Shown here piece after piece: positions 7,222 through 15,530 of a stretch of 64,000 nt of DNA (positions within the stretch are counted from its first letter, which is position 1; each line of letters starts with the position of its first letter). The DNA lies in assembly GCA_036386455.1 (NCBI GenBank), contig DASVVS010000036.1, positions 1 to 64,000 on the forward strand. The letters run 5' to 3'. The notes below the pieces were generated by a model. That model was not told where the DNA came from and ran no database searches. It was given only the letters and a program-made list of their open reading frames with translations. Source of the DNA: AC-37 sp036386455. Lineage in GTDB: Bacteria; Actinomycetota; Thermoleophilia; Solirubrobacterales; Thermoleophilaceae. A program made the translations under genes and the position numbers.

Positions 7222-8892
7222 ATGGTGACTCGCACTACCCGTTTGGGGGTTCTGGCCGCCTTGACCCTCGCCCTGATGCTCGGGGCGGCCACCTCGGCCG
7301 GCGCACAGGGACGCTGGATGCCGTCCAAGATGCTCACCGGCAAGGCCGCGGTGGAGCCGCGCGTGGCGATCACCGGCAGCGGCGAGGGGATCGCCGCCTG
7401 GGGCGTGCGCGGGCCCGACGTGACGATCCCCGGTGACGCCGTCTCCGCCTCGATCCGGCCGCCCGGCGGTCAGTTCGGCGACGCGCGGGTGATCAGCCCC
7501 AAGGATGCGATCTTCGTGGACATGGCCGCCAACGACGCCGGCGCCGCCGCGATCGGCTACAACGCCGACGGCAAGCTGAACGTGCGGATGCGCCCGGCCT
7601 TCGGCGACTTCGTGGACCCCGTCGGCTTTCAGCACTACTGGGGCCAGATCGTCGTCGACGGCGCCGGCAACGTGACCGTGCTGATGCGCGAGAACGAGCG
7701 CAGGGACACCGAGACCGAGATCTCGAAGCACGTCGGCTACCACCTGTGGACGGTCACGCACTTCGCGGACGGGCGCGTCGGTGCTCCGCAGCGGGTCGCG
7801 ACCGCGCACACCATCGACAGCGAGGACATCGCGACCGACGCCGCCGGCAACCTCACGGTGGCCTGGCGCGAGACGAGCGCGGACGGCGTGCCGCGCGTGG
7901 TGAAGGTCGCGACCGGCTCGCCCGAGGGCGGCTTCGGGGAGCCGCGCACGCTCCAGGGCCCCCGCTACGAGCAGGGTGACGTGCGGGTCGCGGCGTCACC
8001 CGCCGGCGACGTGCTCGTCGCCTGGGGCTCCGAGCCCGACTACGACGGCAGCAGGTCCTCGTACGAGCCGTTCCCGCAGGTGGTGCCGCACTCTTCGTTC
8101 CGCCCGGCCGGAGGCGACTTCGGCCCGGCCGAGAAGGTCGAGGGCGTCCCGCAGCAGCTGCGCGGCATGTACCGCTGGGACCTCGCGATCGACCGCTCGG
8201 GCAACGCGGCCGTGGCCTGGAGCAACGCCCACGGCGGCGGCGTGGCGTACCGCCCGCGCACCGGTGCGTGGGACCACGAGCCGCTGGGCGGCTTCTCGCA
8301 CGAGCCGACGGTCGCCTTCGACGGCAAGGGCACCGCGACCGCCGCCTTCGTGGAGGCGGGCTCCGGCTCCTCGAAGGAGCGCAGGGTCCTCGCCGTGCGC
8401 CGCGCGCGTGGCGAGTCCGGGTTCGGCCCGCCGGCCGAGCTCGCGCGCGGAAAGCACTTCTTCGGCCTCGACTCGGCGGCCGACCCGCTCGGCAACACGA
8501 TCGTCGTCTGGAGCCACCAGGAGCGCTGGGGCTCGAGCTCCGAGCAGACCGAGCGCGGCATCGGCTCGGCGATCTGGGATGCCAAGGCACCGAGCGTGAC
8601 CGACTTCGGGCTCGACCCGAACGGGGAGGGACTGCCCGCGCCGGAGTTCGACTTCGGGCTCAACGAGGCCGCCACCGTGGCGGTGACGGTCGAGAAGCTG
8701 GGTCGCAGGGCGGTGCGGCTGGGGAGGCTGAAGGGGCGCTCGGCTCGCGGCACGGGCGCCGTGGACGTCTCCCCGGCGCTCGCCAAGAAGCTGCGCGCGA
8801 AGGCGAGCTACCGCGCGACCATCGTGGCGCGCGACTCGTCGGGCCGCAGCTCCAAGCCGCGCCGGCTGACCTTCAGGCGCCTCGCGGGCTGA
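7222..8892 (+). CDS. Secreted repeat protein, possibly beta-propeller
   Basis: 556 residues. The ATG at 7222 is chosen because a signal peptide follows directly (LAALTLALMLGAATSAGAQG). The mature protein repeats a short pattern at 60-100-residue intervals, a Gly-Gly-x-Phe-Gly motif followed by Pro/Ala and a hydrophobic pair (GGQFGDARVIS, GGFGEPRTLQG, GGDFGPAEKVEG, ESGFGPPAELARG), interleaved with A/N-G-N-x-x-V-x-W strands. This suggests a blade-like propeller. The last 90 residues form a separate basic beta domain ending in SSKPRRLTFRRLAG. No catalytic motif was recognised. It sits between fakA and recG as an accessory insertion. Confidence 0.75.
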   Translation: MVTRTTRLGVLAALTLALMLGAATSAGAQGRWMPSKMLTGKAAVEPRVAITGSGEGIAAWGVRGPDVTIPGDAVSASIRPPGGQFGDARVISPKDAIFVDMAANDAGAAAIGYNADGKLNVRMRPAFGDFVDPVGFQHYWGQIVVDGAGNVTVLMRENERRDTETEISKHVGYHLWTVTHFADGRVGAPQRVATAHTIDSEDIATDAAGNLTVAWRETSADGVPRVVKVATGSPEGGFGEPRTLQGPRYEQGDVRVAASPAGDVLVAWGSEPDYDGSRSSYEPFPQVVPHSSFRPAGGDFGPAEKVEGVPQQLRGMYRWDLAIDRSGNAAVAWSNAHGGGVAYRPRTGAWDHEPLGGFSHEPTVAFDGKGTATAAFVEAGSGSSKERRVLAVRRARGESGFGPPAELARGKHFFGLDSAADPLGNTIVVWSHQERWGSSSEQTERGIGSAIWDAKAPSVTDFGLDPNGEGLPAPEFDFGLNEAATVAVTVEKLGRRAVRLGRLKGRSARGTGAVDVSPALAKKLRAKASYRATIVARDSSGRSSKPRRLTFRRLAG

Positions 8893-8933
8893 CGCGCCGC
8901 TGAGCCGCCGCGGGCGGCGTCATCATTGACCGC

Positions 8934-11072
8934 GTGCCCACCGCCGCCGGGCCATTCCGGTTCGCCGAGAGCGAGCGCATGACCGACGCCGAGCTCGGCG
9001 AGGCCCCGCTGCGCTCCGTGCCTGAGCCGTCGCGGCTCGGGCGCGAGCTGGACGTGCGCGGCAAGAAGGCCGCCGCCGGGCTCGCGCAGCTCGGGCTGGC
9101 GACCGTCGCGGACCTGCTCGAGCACGTCCCGTTCCGCCACGAGGACCGCCGCGACGCCCGCCCCGTCGCGAGCCTGGGCGTGGGGGAGGAGGCCACGGTG
9201 ATCGTGGACGTCAAGCGCATCGCCAACCGCCGCACCCGCTACGGCAAGACCCTCCAGGAGGCCACGGTCGCCGACGAGAGCGGCCCCATGAAGGCGCTCT
9301 GGTTCAACCAGCCCTGGCTCGCCGACAAGCTGACCCCCGGCACCCGCGTCGTCCTGCGCGGCAAGCAGGACAACCGCAAGAGCTTCCGCGTGTCGAGCTA
9401 CGAGGTCGCGCCCGGCGCGAGCGTGGAGCAGGTGAAGGGCCAGGGCATGACCCCGATCTACCCCGCCACCGAGGGCCTGCCGAGCGACCGCCTGCGCGAG
9501 CTGGCGAACGCCGCGCGCGGCGCCGTGGTCCACACGGTCGAGTCGCTTCCCGCCCGCCTGCGCGTGCGCGAGCGCCTGCCGGAACGGGCCGCCGCGCTGG
9601 CCGCCGTCCACTTCCCCGAGGACGAGGACGAGACCGAGCGCGCCCGGCGCCGGCTGGCGTTCGAGGAGCTGCTCGCGCTCGAGCTTGCGTTCGTGGCGAG
9701 GAAGCGCGCCCGCGAGCTCACCTGCCGCGCGGCCGAGCTCACGCCGACGGGCGAGCTGGTCGGCCCGTGGCTCGCGTCGCTCCCGTTCGCGCCCACGGAC
9801 GACCAGCGCAACGCGATCGAGGCGGTCGACGCCGACATCACGACCGGCCGCCCGATGCAGCGCCTGCTGATGGGCGAGGTCGGCTCCGGCAAGACCGTCG
9901 TGGCCCTCCACGCGATGCTGCGGGCCGTCGAGTCCGGCAGGCAGGCCGCGCTGATGGCACCGACCGAGACGCTCGCCGAGCAGCACCTCGCCACCCTCGA
10001 CCGCCTGCTGGGCGGCCACGTGCCGATCGAGCTGCTGACCGGTTCGACCACCGCGGCGCGGAGGCGCGACCTCCTGGCCCGCCTCGAGACCGGCGAGCTG
10101 GGGCTGCTCGTCGGCACCCACGCGCTGATCGAGGAGACGGTCCGCTTTCGCGATCTCGCCCTGGTGGTCGTGGACGAGCAGCACCGCTTCGGCGTGCGCC
10201 AGCGCGCCGCGCTCGAGTCGAAGGCTCCCGAGGGACTCAGTCCGCACGTGCTCCACCTCACCGCCACGCCGATCCCGCGCACGCTCCAGCTGACCGCCTA
10301 CGGCGACCTCGACGTGACCGTGCTCAAGCAGCTCCCCGCGGGCCGCAGGCCGGTCGAGACCTTCGTGGTCGACGGCGCCCGCGCCCGGGACCGCGCCTAC
10401 GAGCGCGCCCGCGAGGAGATCGCCGCGGGCCGCCAGGTCTTCGTGGTCTGCCCGCTCGTGGAGGAGTCCGAGGCGCTCCAGGCGCGCGCCGCGACCGTCG
10501 AGGCCGAGCGCCTGCGCACGACCGAGTTCGCGCACCACCGCGTCGCGCTGATCCACGGGCAGATGCCGTCCCGGCAGAAGTCCGAGGCCATGCGCGAGTT
10601 CGCCGACCGCGAGGCCGACGTGCTCGTGGCCACCAGCGTGATCGAGGTGGGCATCGACGTGCCGAACGCGACCGTGATGGTGATCGAGGGCGCCGAGCGC
10701 TACGGCATCTCGCAGCTCCACCAGCTCCGGGGGCGCGTCGGCCGCGGCGATCACCCCGGCCTGTGCATCCTCTTCGGCGACCCCGCCCAGCCGCGCCTCG
10801 ACGCCCTCGCGAGCGAGACCGACGGCTTCAAGCTCGCCGAGGTGGACCTCGAGATCCGCGGCGCCGGCGACCTGCTCGGCACCCGCCAGCACGGACTCCC
10901 GACGCTCCGCGTCGCCCGCCTGCCGGCGGACATCGACCTCGCCGAGCGCGCGCGCCGCCGCGCCTTCGAGGCTCTCGACGCCGACCCGGCGCTCGAGTCG
11001 CCCGAGCACGAGCTGATGCGCACCGTGGCGATCACGCGCTTCGGCGGCGACCGCGAGCCGATCCCGGCATGA
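8934..11072 (+). CDS. recG: ATP-dependent DNA helicase RecG
   Basis: 712 residues from GTG; an ATG at 8979 is an alternative. The N-terminal wedge/OB domain (about residues 30-160) is followed by a helicase domain with Walker A GEVGSGKTVVAL (about 314), the RecG-typical DEQH box VVDEQHRFG (about 412) and TATPIPRTL. The C-terminal helicase domain has GRVGRGDHPGLCIL and ends with LETDGFKLAEVDLEIRGAGD-type residues of the TRG motif. RecG remodels stalled forks and Holliday junctions. Its ATGA stop overlaps the VOC-protein start. Its place between fakA and rsmD/coaD follows the conserved bacterial order. Confidence 0.96.
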   Translation: MPTAAGPFRFAESERMTDAELGEAPLRSVPEPSRLGRELDVRGKKAAAGLAQLGLATVADLLEHVPFRHEDRRDARPVASLGVGEEATVIVDVKRIANRRTRYGKTLQEATVADESGPMKALWFNQPWLADKLTPGTRVVLRGKQDNRKSFRVSSYEVAPGASVEQVKGQGMTPIYPATEGLPSDRLRELANAARGAVVHTVESLPARLRVRERLPERAAALAAVHFPEDEDETERARRRLAFEELLALELAFVARKRARELTCRAAELTPTGELVGPWLASLPFAPTDDQRNAIEAVDADITTGRPMQRLLMGEVGSGKTVVALHAMLRAVESGRQAALMAPTETLAEQHLATLDRLLGGHVPIELLTGSTTAARRRDLLARLETGELGLLVGTHALIEETVRFRDLALVVVDEQHRFGVRQRAALESKAPEGLSPHVLHLTATPIPRTLQLTAYGDLDVTVLKQLPAGRRPVETFVVDGARARDRAYERAREEIAAGRQVFVVCPLVEESEALQARAATVEAERLRTTEFAHHRVALIHGQMPSRQKSEAMREFADREADVLVATSVIEVGIDVPNATVMVIEGAERYGISQLHQLRGRVGRGDHPGLCILFGDPAQPRLDALASETDGFKLAEVDLEIRGAGDLLGTRQHGLPTLRVARLPADIDLAERARRRAFEALDADPALESPEHELMRTVAITRFGGDREPIPA

Positions 11073-11452
11073 CGGGCCCCCCGCGCCAGCACGTGACCGG
11101 CATCGGCGGGCTCTTCTTCCGCGCCCGCGACCCCGAGCGGCTGAGGCGCTGGTACGAGGAGTACCTCGGCGTCACGGCGGTGCCCGGCAACTACGTCGAC
11201 GAGCCGTGGTCGCAGGAGGCCGGCCCGACCGCCTTCGCCCCGTTCGACGAGCACACCGAGTACTTCGGCCGCCCCGAGCAGGGGTGGATGGTCAACTTCC
11301 GGGTGCACGACCTCGACGCGTTCGTGGAGCAGCTCCGCTCCGAGGACGTCGAGGTGGAGGTCGACCCGGAGGAGTATCCGAACGGCCGCTTCGCCCGCCT
11401 GAGCGACCCGGAGGGCAACCCGATCGAGCTCTGGGAGCCGCACGGCAACTGA
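11069..11452 (+). CDS. VOC/glyoxalase-fold protein
   Basis: 127 residues with the vicinal-oxygen-chelate pattern: an N-terminal strand GIGGLFFRARDPERLRRWY and a C-terminal FARLSDPEGNPIELWEP, where the Glu is a usual metal ligand. One module only, so it would act as a dimer. Its substrate is unknown; relatives handle glyoxalase, dioxygenase or antibiotic-resistance reactions. It overlaps recG by 4 bases and lies 5 bases before rsmD, so all three are probably co-transcribed. Confidence 0.85.
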   Translation: MTGPPRQHVTGIGGLFFRARDPERLRRWYEEYLGVTAVPGNYVDEPWSQEAGPTAFAPFDEHTEYFGRPEQGWMVNFRVHDLDAFVEQLRSEDVEVEVDPEEYPNGRFARLSDPEGNPIELWEPHGN

Positions 11453-11457
11453 CCGGG

Positions 11458-12000
11458 ATGCTCCGAGTCGTCGCCGGAGAGCACCGCGGCCGGCGGCTGA
11501 GGACCCCGCCCGGCCGCTCCACCCGCCCGACCTCCGACCGCGTGCGCGAGGCGCTCTTCTCGATCCTCGGCCCGGCGGTGGAGGGCGCGCGCGTGCTGGA
11601 CCTCTTCGCCGGCTCGGGCGCGCTCGGCATCGAGGCCCTGTCGCGCGGGGCGGAGAGCGTCACCTTCGTGGAGAGCGACCGTGCGGCCGCGGCCGCCATC
11701 CGAGCGAACCTCGAGGAGCTCGGGGAACGCGCCGAGATCGCTCAGAGGGACGCGCTCGCGTGGCTGCGTTCACCCCCTCCGGGTACCGCGTTCGAGGTGG
11801 TAATGCTCGACCCGCCATATGATTCCGCCATCCGGCTGGCGGCCCCGCTCTCCGAGCTCCTGCCCGCCGTCCTCGCGGAAGACGCAACCGTCGTGTCCGA
11901 GTCAGACAAGCGCACACCCCTGAAGCTCGACCTGCCGCTCGCGGACGAGCGGTCCTACGGCGACACCCGAATCGCCATCCACCGTGCAAGCCGCGACTAA
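11458..12000 (+). CDS. rsmD: 16S rRNA guanine-N2 methyltransferase RsmD
   Basis: 180 residues. The N-terminus MLRVVAGEHRGRRLRTP and TRPTSDRVREALFSIL are RsmD hallmarks. Motif I is VLDLFAGSGALGIEALSRGA, and the catalytic N2-methyltransferase motif is MLDPPYDS (DPPY). The enzyme would methylate G966 of 16S rRNA. It overlaps coaD by 17 bases; the rsmD-coaD pair is widely conserved. Confidence 0.95.
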   Translation: MLRVVAGEHRGRRLRTPPGRSTRPTSDRVREALFSILGPAVEGARVLDLFAGSGALGIEALSRGAESVTFVESDRAAAAAIRANLEELGERAEIAQRDALAWLRSPPPGTAFEVVMLDPPYDSAIRLAAPLSELLPAVLAEDATVVSESDKRTPLKLDLPLADERSYGDTRIAIHRASRD

Positions 12001-12487
12001 CAAGGGCACCGCCATCTGCCCGGGTACCTACGACCCGGTCACGAACGGTCACATCGACATCATCGAGCGCACGGCCGCCGTGTTCGAGCACGTGGTCGTG
12101 GGCGTGGTGAACCAGTCGGTGCGCAAGTCGAGCGCCGTCTTCAGCGCGGAGGAGCGCATCGAGTTCATCAAGGCCGAGACCGAGCGCTTCGGCAACGTCG
12201 AGGTGAAGGCGTTCAGCACGCTGCTCGTGGACTTCGCGCGCGACAACGGGGCCAAGACGATCGTCAAGGGCCTGCGCGCGATCTCGGACTTCGAGTACGA
12301 GTTCGAGATGAACCAGCTCAACCGGAAGATGGCCCCGGACATCGAGAGCATCTACATGTTCTCCTCGCCCCAGTTCACGTTCCTGAGCTCGAGCGGGGTC
12401 AAGGAGCTTGCGATGTTCGGCGGCGACCTGTCAGGCTTGGTGCCTGAGCGAGTGGTTCCCCGATTGGAGGAAGCGCTCCGGCGCTGA
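11984..12487 (+). CDS. coaD: Phosphopantetheine adenylyltransferase
   Basis: 167 residues from GTG 11984. It has the nucleotidyltransferase signature PGTYDPVTNGHIDII (T/HxGH) and the C-terminal SSSGVKELA loop. It transfers AMP to 4'-phosphopantetheine, the penultimate step of coenzyme A synthesis. The length is typical (about 160). The 17-base overlap with rsmD indicates a shared transcript. Confidence 0.96.
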   Translation: MQAATNKGTAICPGTYDPVTNGHIDIIERTAAVFEHVVVGVVNQSVRKSSAVFSAEERIEFIKAETERFGNVEVKAFSTLLVDFARDNGAKTIVKGLRAISDFEYEFEMNQLNRKMAPDIESIYMFSSPQFTFLSSSGVKELAMFGGDLSGLVPERVVPRLEEALRR

Positions 12488-12502
12488 CGAACTGAGGCTG
12501 CC

Positions 12503-12964
12503 ATGGACGTTCTAGTCCTCATAGACAAGCTCGACGACACCATTCACAACGCCAAGCCCGTCCCGCTGACGGACCAGGTGCGCGTCGACAAGGAGGAGAT
12601 CTACGACATCCTCGACCAGATGCGCGCCACGATCCCCGAGGAGATCAAGCAGGCGCGCTGGATCGTCAAGGAGCGGCAGGAGATGCTCGCCGAGGCCAAG
12701 CGCGAGGCCGAGCGCATCCTCAAGGAGGCGCGCGAGGAGCAGGAGCGCCTGATCGCCTCCGAGGAGGTCGTCCGGCAGGCCGAGCGCCAGGCCGAGGAGA
12801 TAATCGAGGAGGCGCGGACCCGCGAGCGCGAGATCCGGCTCGGCGCGGAGGACTACGCCGACGACATCCTCAACACGCTCGAGGTCAACCTCCAGAAGTT
12901 CACCGCGGCCGTGCAGCGCGGCCGCGACCGGCTCCAGGGCCGCGAAGAGGCCGAGGTGGGGTAA
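12503..12964 (+). CDS. SepIVA/DivIVA-like coiled-coil septation protein
   Basis: 153 residues. The N-terminus MDVLVLIDKLDDTIHNAK is followed by a helical region rich in Glu, Arg and Ala with heptad-like spacing (roughly residues 45-150), a long coiled coil. The size, N-terminal motif and position between coaD and DUF177/rpmF/rnc match mycobacterial Rv2927c/SepIVA, a DivIVA-related factor needed for septation and polar envelope synthesis. It also looks superficially like an ATP synthase b subunit, but lacks a membrane segment. Confidence 0.8.
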   Translation: MDVLVLIDKLDDTIHNAKPVPLTDQVRVDKEEIYDILDQMRATIPEEIKQARWIVKERQEMLAEAKREAERILKEAREEQERLIASEEVVRQAERQAEEIIEEARTREREIRLGAEDYADDILNTLEVNLQKFTAAVQRGRDRLQGREEAEVG

Positions 12965-12982
12965 CCCGCCCAGCGTGGCGGG
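12965..12982 (+). terminator. Possible terminator hairpin after the sepIVA-like gene
   Basis: CCCGCC (12965-12970) and GGCGGG (12977-12982) form a 6-base-pair GC stem with a 6-base loop directly after the stop codon and before a convergent gene. No T-run follows, so this is only a candidate. Confidence 0.35.
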
Positions 12983-13071
12983 AAGCCGAGCAGGTCAAGG
13001 ACGCAGGGAGCGTGGCATGCGAATGCACGCGAGCGACCGAGGACGCGGAGATGCGACGGCTGCCCGCCGCG

Positions 13072-13581
13072 CTAGAGCTGGTCCTTCAGGCGGTTGATCG
13101 CCTTCACCTGCGGCGTGCGGTCCTTCAGGAACTCCTCGTAGAGCGCCTGGGCGTCCTTGAAGCTCTCGGCCTCGCCGATCGCGTCGAGCTGGGAGATCAG
13201 GCCGCGGTTGTTCTCGAGGATCGCGTTGACCTGCGGCACGAGGTCGTCGCGGAACTCGATCCGGCGGAGGGCGGCGTCGAAGTCGTAGATCACCGTGCGG
13301 TAGTCGGCGATCGTGGCCTTGAGCTCGTCGAGGTCGCCGCTCGCCTTCTTCAGCTCGGCGAAGAACTTCTCGTAGCCGTCGTTGTAGTCGCCGATCGCGG
13401 CCTGGAGCTGCGTCTTGGCCACGCTGTCGGCCCGCGCGTCGCGCGCCTCGCTGCTGGAGTCCTCCGAGGTCGTCTGCTTCGCCGCGGGCTCGTCCTTCTT
13501 GTCGTCGTCCCCGCCGCATGCGCCGAGCCCGGTGGCGAGCGTGGCCGCGGCGGCCAGTGCCGCCAGTCGTCGTCGTGTCAT
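13072..13581 (-). CDS. Predicted lipoprotein, function unknown
   Basis: 169 residues. The ATG at 13581 gives a basic n-region (MTRRRLAALAAAA) and a lipobox-like TGLGAC, predicting a membrane-anchored lipoprotein with mature Cys at about residue 22. A charged, low-complexity linker (GGDDDKKDEPAAKQTTSED) leads to a helical, charged domain with no recognised family. It lies convergent to the sepIVA-like gene and in the same direction as the neighbouring GST-like gene, whose stop is 11 bases upstream. Confidence 0.75.
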   Translation of the reverse strand: MTRRRLAALAAAATLATGLGACGGDDDKKDEPAAKQTTSEDSSSEARDARADSVAKTQLQAAIGDYNDGYEKFFAELKKASGDLDELKATIADYRTVIYDFDAALRRIEFRDDLVPQVNAILENNRGLISQLDAIGEAESFKDAQALYEEFLKDRTPQVKAINRLKDQL

Positions 13582-13591
13582 GGCGGGCAAC

Positions 13592-14203
13592 CTAAAGGCG
13601 CGGGCGGTCGTCAACGCGCTCGATCCAAGCGCGCAGGCGCGGACGCGCCACGACCGACTGGTGCTCGTCGAGGATCCGGTGGAAGAGCTCGTCGTCCTCC
13701 GGGTCGCGGTGCAGCGCGTACTTGAGGAACGGGTAGGCGATCACGTCGGCGGCGCCGAACTCGTCGCCCATCAGGTGGTCGCGCCCGGCCAGCAGCCGCT
13801 CGAACGCGTCCAGCGCCTGGTTCATCGACGCCGCGTACTCCGCGATGAGCGCGCCGTCGGGCTCCGGCCGGCCCAGCTCGGCCTCGATCCCGTTCGGCCA
13901 CGTCTTCCAGACCGCGTTGAACCAGTCCACGAAGACCTCGACCTCGGCGCGCCGCGGGTCCTCGCGCGGGAACAACGGCGGGTCCGGATGGCGCTCCTCG
14001 AGCCAGGCCAGGATGCGCGGCGAGTCGTGGACCACCTCGTCGCCCCCGGCGATCACGGGCACGAGCCCCTGCCCGCTGACCGCCTCGACGGCGCTGCGGT
14101 CGGAGTACTCGATCCAGACCGACTCCGCCTCGAGCCCCTTGTGTGCGAGCGCCAGCGCAACGCGCTCGGAATTGGTGGAGAATCGGGCGCGGTACAGCTT
14201 CAT
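13592..14203 (-). CDS. Glutathione S-transferase family protein
   Basis: 203 residues. The N-terminal thioredoxin-like domain reads MKLYRARFSTNSERVALALA, with a Ser at the usual catalytic position, then GLVPVIAGGDEVVHDSPRIL with the cis-Pro and the Asp-Ser contact. The C-terminal domain contains RDHLMGDEFGAADVIAYPFL, the GST N-capping motif. The ATG at 14203 shares a CATG palindrome with the ATG of the divergent SnoaL-like gene, so the two start codons overlap. An alternative ATG at 14215 would overlap further. Confidence 0.85.
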   Translation of the reverse strand: MKLYRARFSTNSERVALALAHKGLEAESVWIEYSDRSAVEAVSGQGLVPVIAGGDEVVHDSPRILAWLEERHPDPPLFPREDPRRAEVEVFVDWFNAVWKTWPNGIEAELGRPEPDGALIAEYAASMNQALDAFERLLAGRDHLMGDEFGAADVIAYPFLKYALHRDPEDDELFHRILDEHQSVVARPRLRAWIERVDDRPRL

Positions 14204-14723
14204 GACCGTCGCCAACCTACAGCGGGAGTCCGTCGAGGAGTTCCTCCAGAGCTACGAGGAGGCGTGGGCGGCGCGCGACCCCGACCGGATCGCGGCGGCT
14301 TTCACCGACGACGCCGTCTTCGACGACCCGGCGACGACCGAGACGCTCCACGGCCGCGCGGAGGTGCGGCGCTTCGCGGCCGCGATCTTCCGCATGGCGC
14401 CCGACTTCACGGTCGCCTCGCTCGACGGCCCGTACGTCTCGGCCAGCCGCCCGTGGGTGCTCGTCCCGTACCGGATGAGCGGCACCGCCACCGGGCACTG
14501 GGAGTTCCTCGACATGGCGCCGACCGGCCGCCGCTTCGAGATCGAGGGCGTGGACCGCTACGAGATGCGCGACGGGCTGATCGCGCGCTACGCGACCTTC
14601 TACGACGCGTCCGACATGTCGCGCCAGCTCGGCGTGCTGCCGCCGCCGGGCTCGCGGGCGGAGGGCGCGATGATGCGGCTCCAGCACGTCCAGGCCCGCT
14701 TTGTGCGCCGGTTCGGGCGCTAG
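14202..14723 (+). CDS. SnoaL/NTF2-like protein
   Basis: 173 residues with a cone-shaped SnoaL/NTF2 pattern: an N-terminal helix VEEFLQSYEEAWAARDPDRI, then AAFTDDAVFDDPATTETLHG and the later strand TGRRFEIEGVDRYEMRDGLI. Members bind hydrophobic ligands or act as polyketide cyclases, isomerases or limonene-epoxide-type hydrolases; the role here is unknown. The start codon overlaps that of the divergent GST gene at CATG 14201-14204, so at least one mRNA must be leaderless or start inside the other gene. Confidence 0.8.
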   Translation: MTVANLQRESVEEFLQSYEEAWAARDPDRIAAAFTDDAVFDDPATTETLHGRAEVRRFAAAIFRMAPDFTVASLDGPYVSASRPWVLVPYRMSGTATGHWEFLDMAPTGRRFEIEGVDRYEMRDGLIARYATFYDASDMSRQLGVLPPPGSRAEGAMMRLQHVQARFVRRFGR

Positions 14724-14748
14724 CGGGCACGCGCGGACAGCCCCGGAC

Positions 14749-14754
14749 TACCCT
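14749..14754 (+). promoter_or_regulatory. -10 element for the DUF177-rpmF region
   Basis: TACCCT ends seven bases before the ATG at 14762, and no Shine-Dalgarno sequence is visible. This predicts a leaderless transcript. Confidence 0.45.
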
Positions 14755-14761
14755 CGGCCGC

Positions 14762-15280
14762 ATGGCCTCTCGCACCGACGTATACGACCTCGGCAGGCTC
14801 CAGCTCAGCTCCGGGATGGGGCGCCAGGTCGCGCTCAGCGTGCAGCTCGACGCCTTCGAGTTCGGCGGCCAGCGCTACGCGGCGCAGGCGTCGCTCACGC
14901 CGGTCGTGCTCGACGTCTCGCGCACCGTCGGCGGCTACGCGCTGCGGCTGCGCTTCGAGAGCACGCTCGACGGCCCCTGCGTGCGCTGCCTAGAGGCCGC
15001 CGGCGTGACGGTCGAGGTGGACGAGCGCCAGATCGATCAGGCGGGCGCCGAGGACGAGGACCTGACGTCGGAGTACCTCGAGGGCGACGAGCTGGACGTG
15101 CACGCCTGGGCGCGCGACGCGCTGGCGCTCTCGCTCCCGACGCAGATCGTGTGCCGCGAGGACTGCCTCGGCCTGTGCCCGGTCTGCGGGGAGGACCTGA
15201 ACCGCGCCGAGCCCGGCCACGCGCACGAGCAGGCGCCGGACCCGCGCTGGGCCAAGCTGTCCGAGCTGCGGCTCGAGTAG
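14762..15280 (+). CDS. YceD/DUF177 family protein
   Basis: 172 residues with a four-cysteine zinc-binding arrangement: GPCVRCLEA in the middle and CREDCLGLCPVCGEDLN near the C-terminus, typical of the DUF177/YceD family. The family is nearly always next to rpmF. In plants and bacteria members are linked to 23S rRNA processing or accumulation. It lies 51 bases upstream of rpmF, with a strong GC hairpin and a separate rpmF promoter in between. Confidence 0.9.
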   Translation: MASRTDVYDLGRLQLSSGMGRQVALSVQLDAFEFGGQRYAAQASLTPVVLDVSRTVGGYALRLRFESTLDGPCVRCLEAAGVTVEVDERQIDQAGAEDEDLTSEYLEGDELDVHAWARDALALSLPTQIVCREDCLGLCPVCGEDLNRAEPGHAHEQAPDPRWAKLSELRLE

Positions 15281-15287
15281 GGCTCGT

Positions 15288-15309
15288 GCGCCCCCGCACG
15301 CGGGGGCGC
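15288..15309 (+). terminator. GC-rich hairpin between DUF177 gene and rpmF
   Basis: A perfect 9-base-pair stem (GCGCCCCCG 15288-15296 and CGGGGGCGC 15301-15309) with a 4-base loop starts 7 bases after the DUF177 stop and ends before the rpmF -10. It could terminate or attenuate the upstream transcript; no T-run is present. Confidence 0.45.
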
Positions 15310-15315
15310 CGCCGC

Positions 15316-15321
15316 TAGACT
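15316..15321 (+). promoter_or_regulatory. -10 element of rpmF
   Basis: TAGACT ends 10 bases before the rpmF ATG. The same hexamer, in the similar context gcTAGACTg, precedes the transpeptidase gene at 54085-54090. Confidence 0.5.
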
Positions 15322-15331
15322 GGCCGCGCCC

Positions 15332-15523
15332 ATGGCGGTCCCGAAGCAGAAGCAGTCGCACTCGCGCACGAACAAGCGCCGGTCGACCCACAAGATCACC
15401 CCGCCGCGCCTGCGCGCGTGCCCGCAGTGCCACACGCCGCGGCTCCCGCATCGCGTGTGCCCGGTCTGCGGCCACTACAAGGGCGAGCAGGTCTTCGCCC
15501 CTCCGGGCCCCGAGCTCGAGTAA
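15332..15523 (+). CDS. rpmF: Ribosomal protein L32
   Basis: 63 residues. The N-terminus MAVPKQKQSHSRTNKRRS is the conserved L32 start. It is the zinc-binding form, with CPQCHTP and CPVCGHYKG pairs (residues about 30-33 and 43-46). L32 is a structural protein of the large subunit. The Zn form suggests the genome may also hold a Cys-less paralogue for zinc starvation, but none is seen here. plsX starts 8 bases downstream, as in many bacteria. Confidence 0.97.
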   Translation: MAVPKQKQSHSRTNKRRSTHKITPPRLRACPQCHTPRLPHRVCPVCGHYKGEQVFAPPGPELE

Positions 15524-15530
15524 CCGCGGC

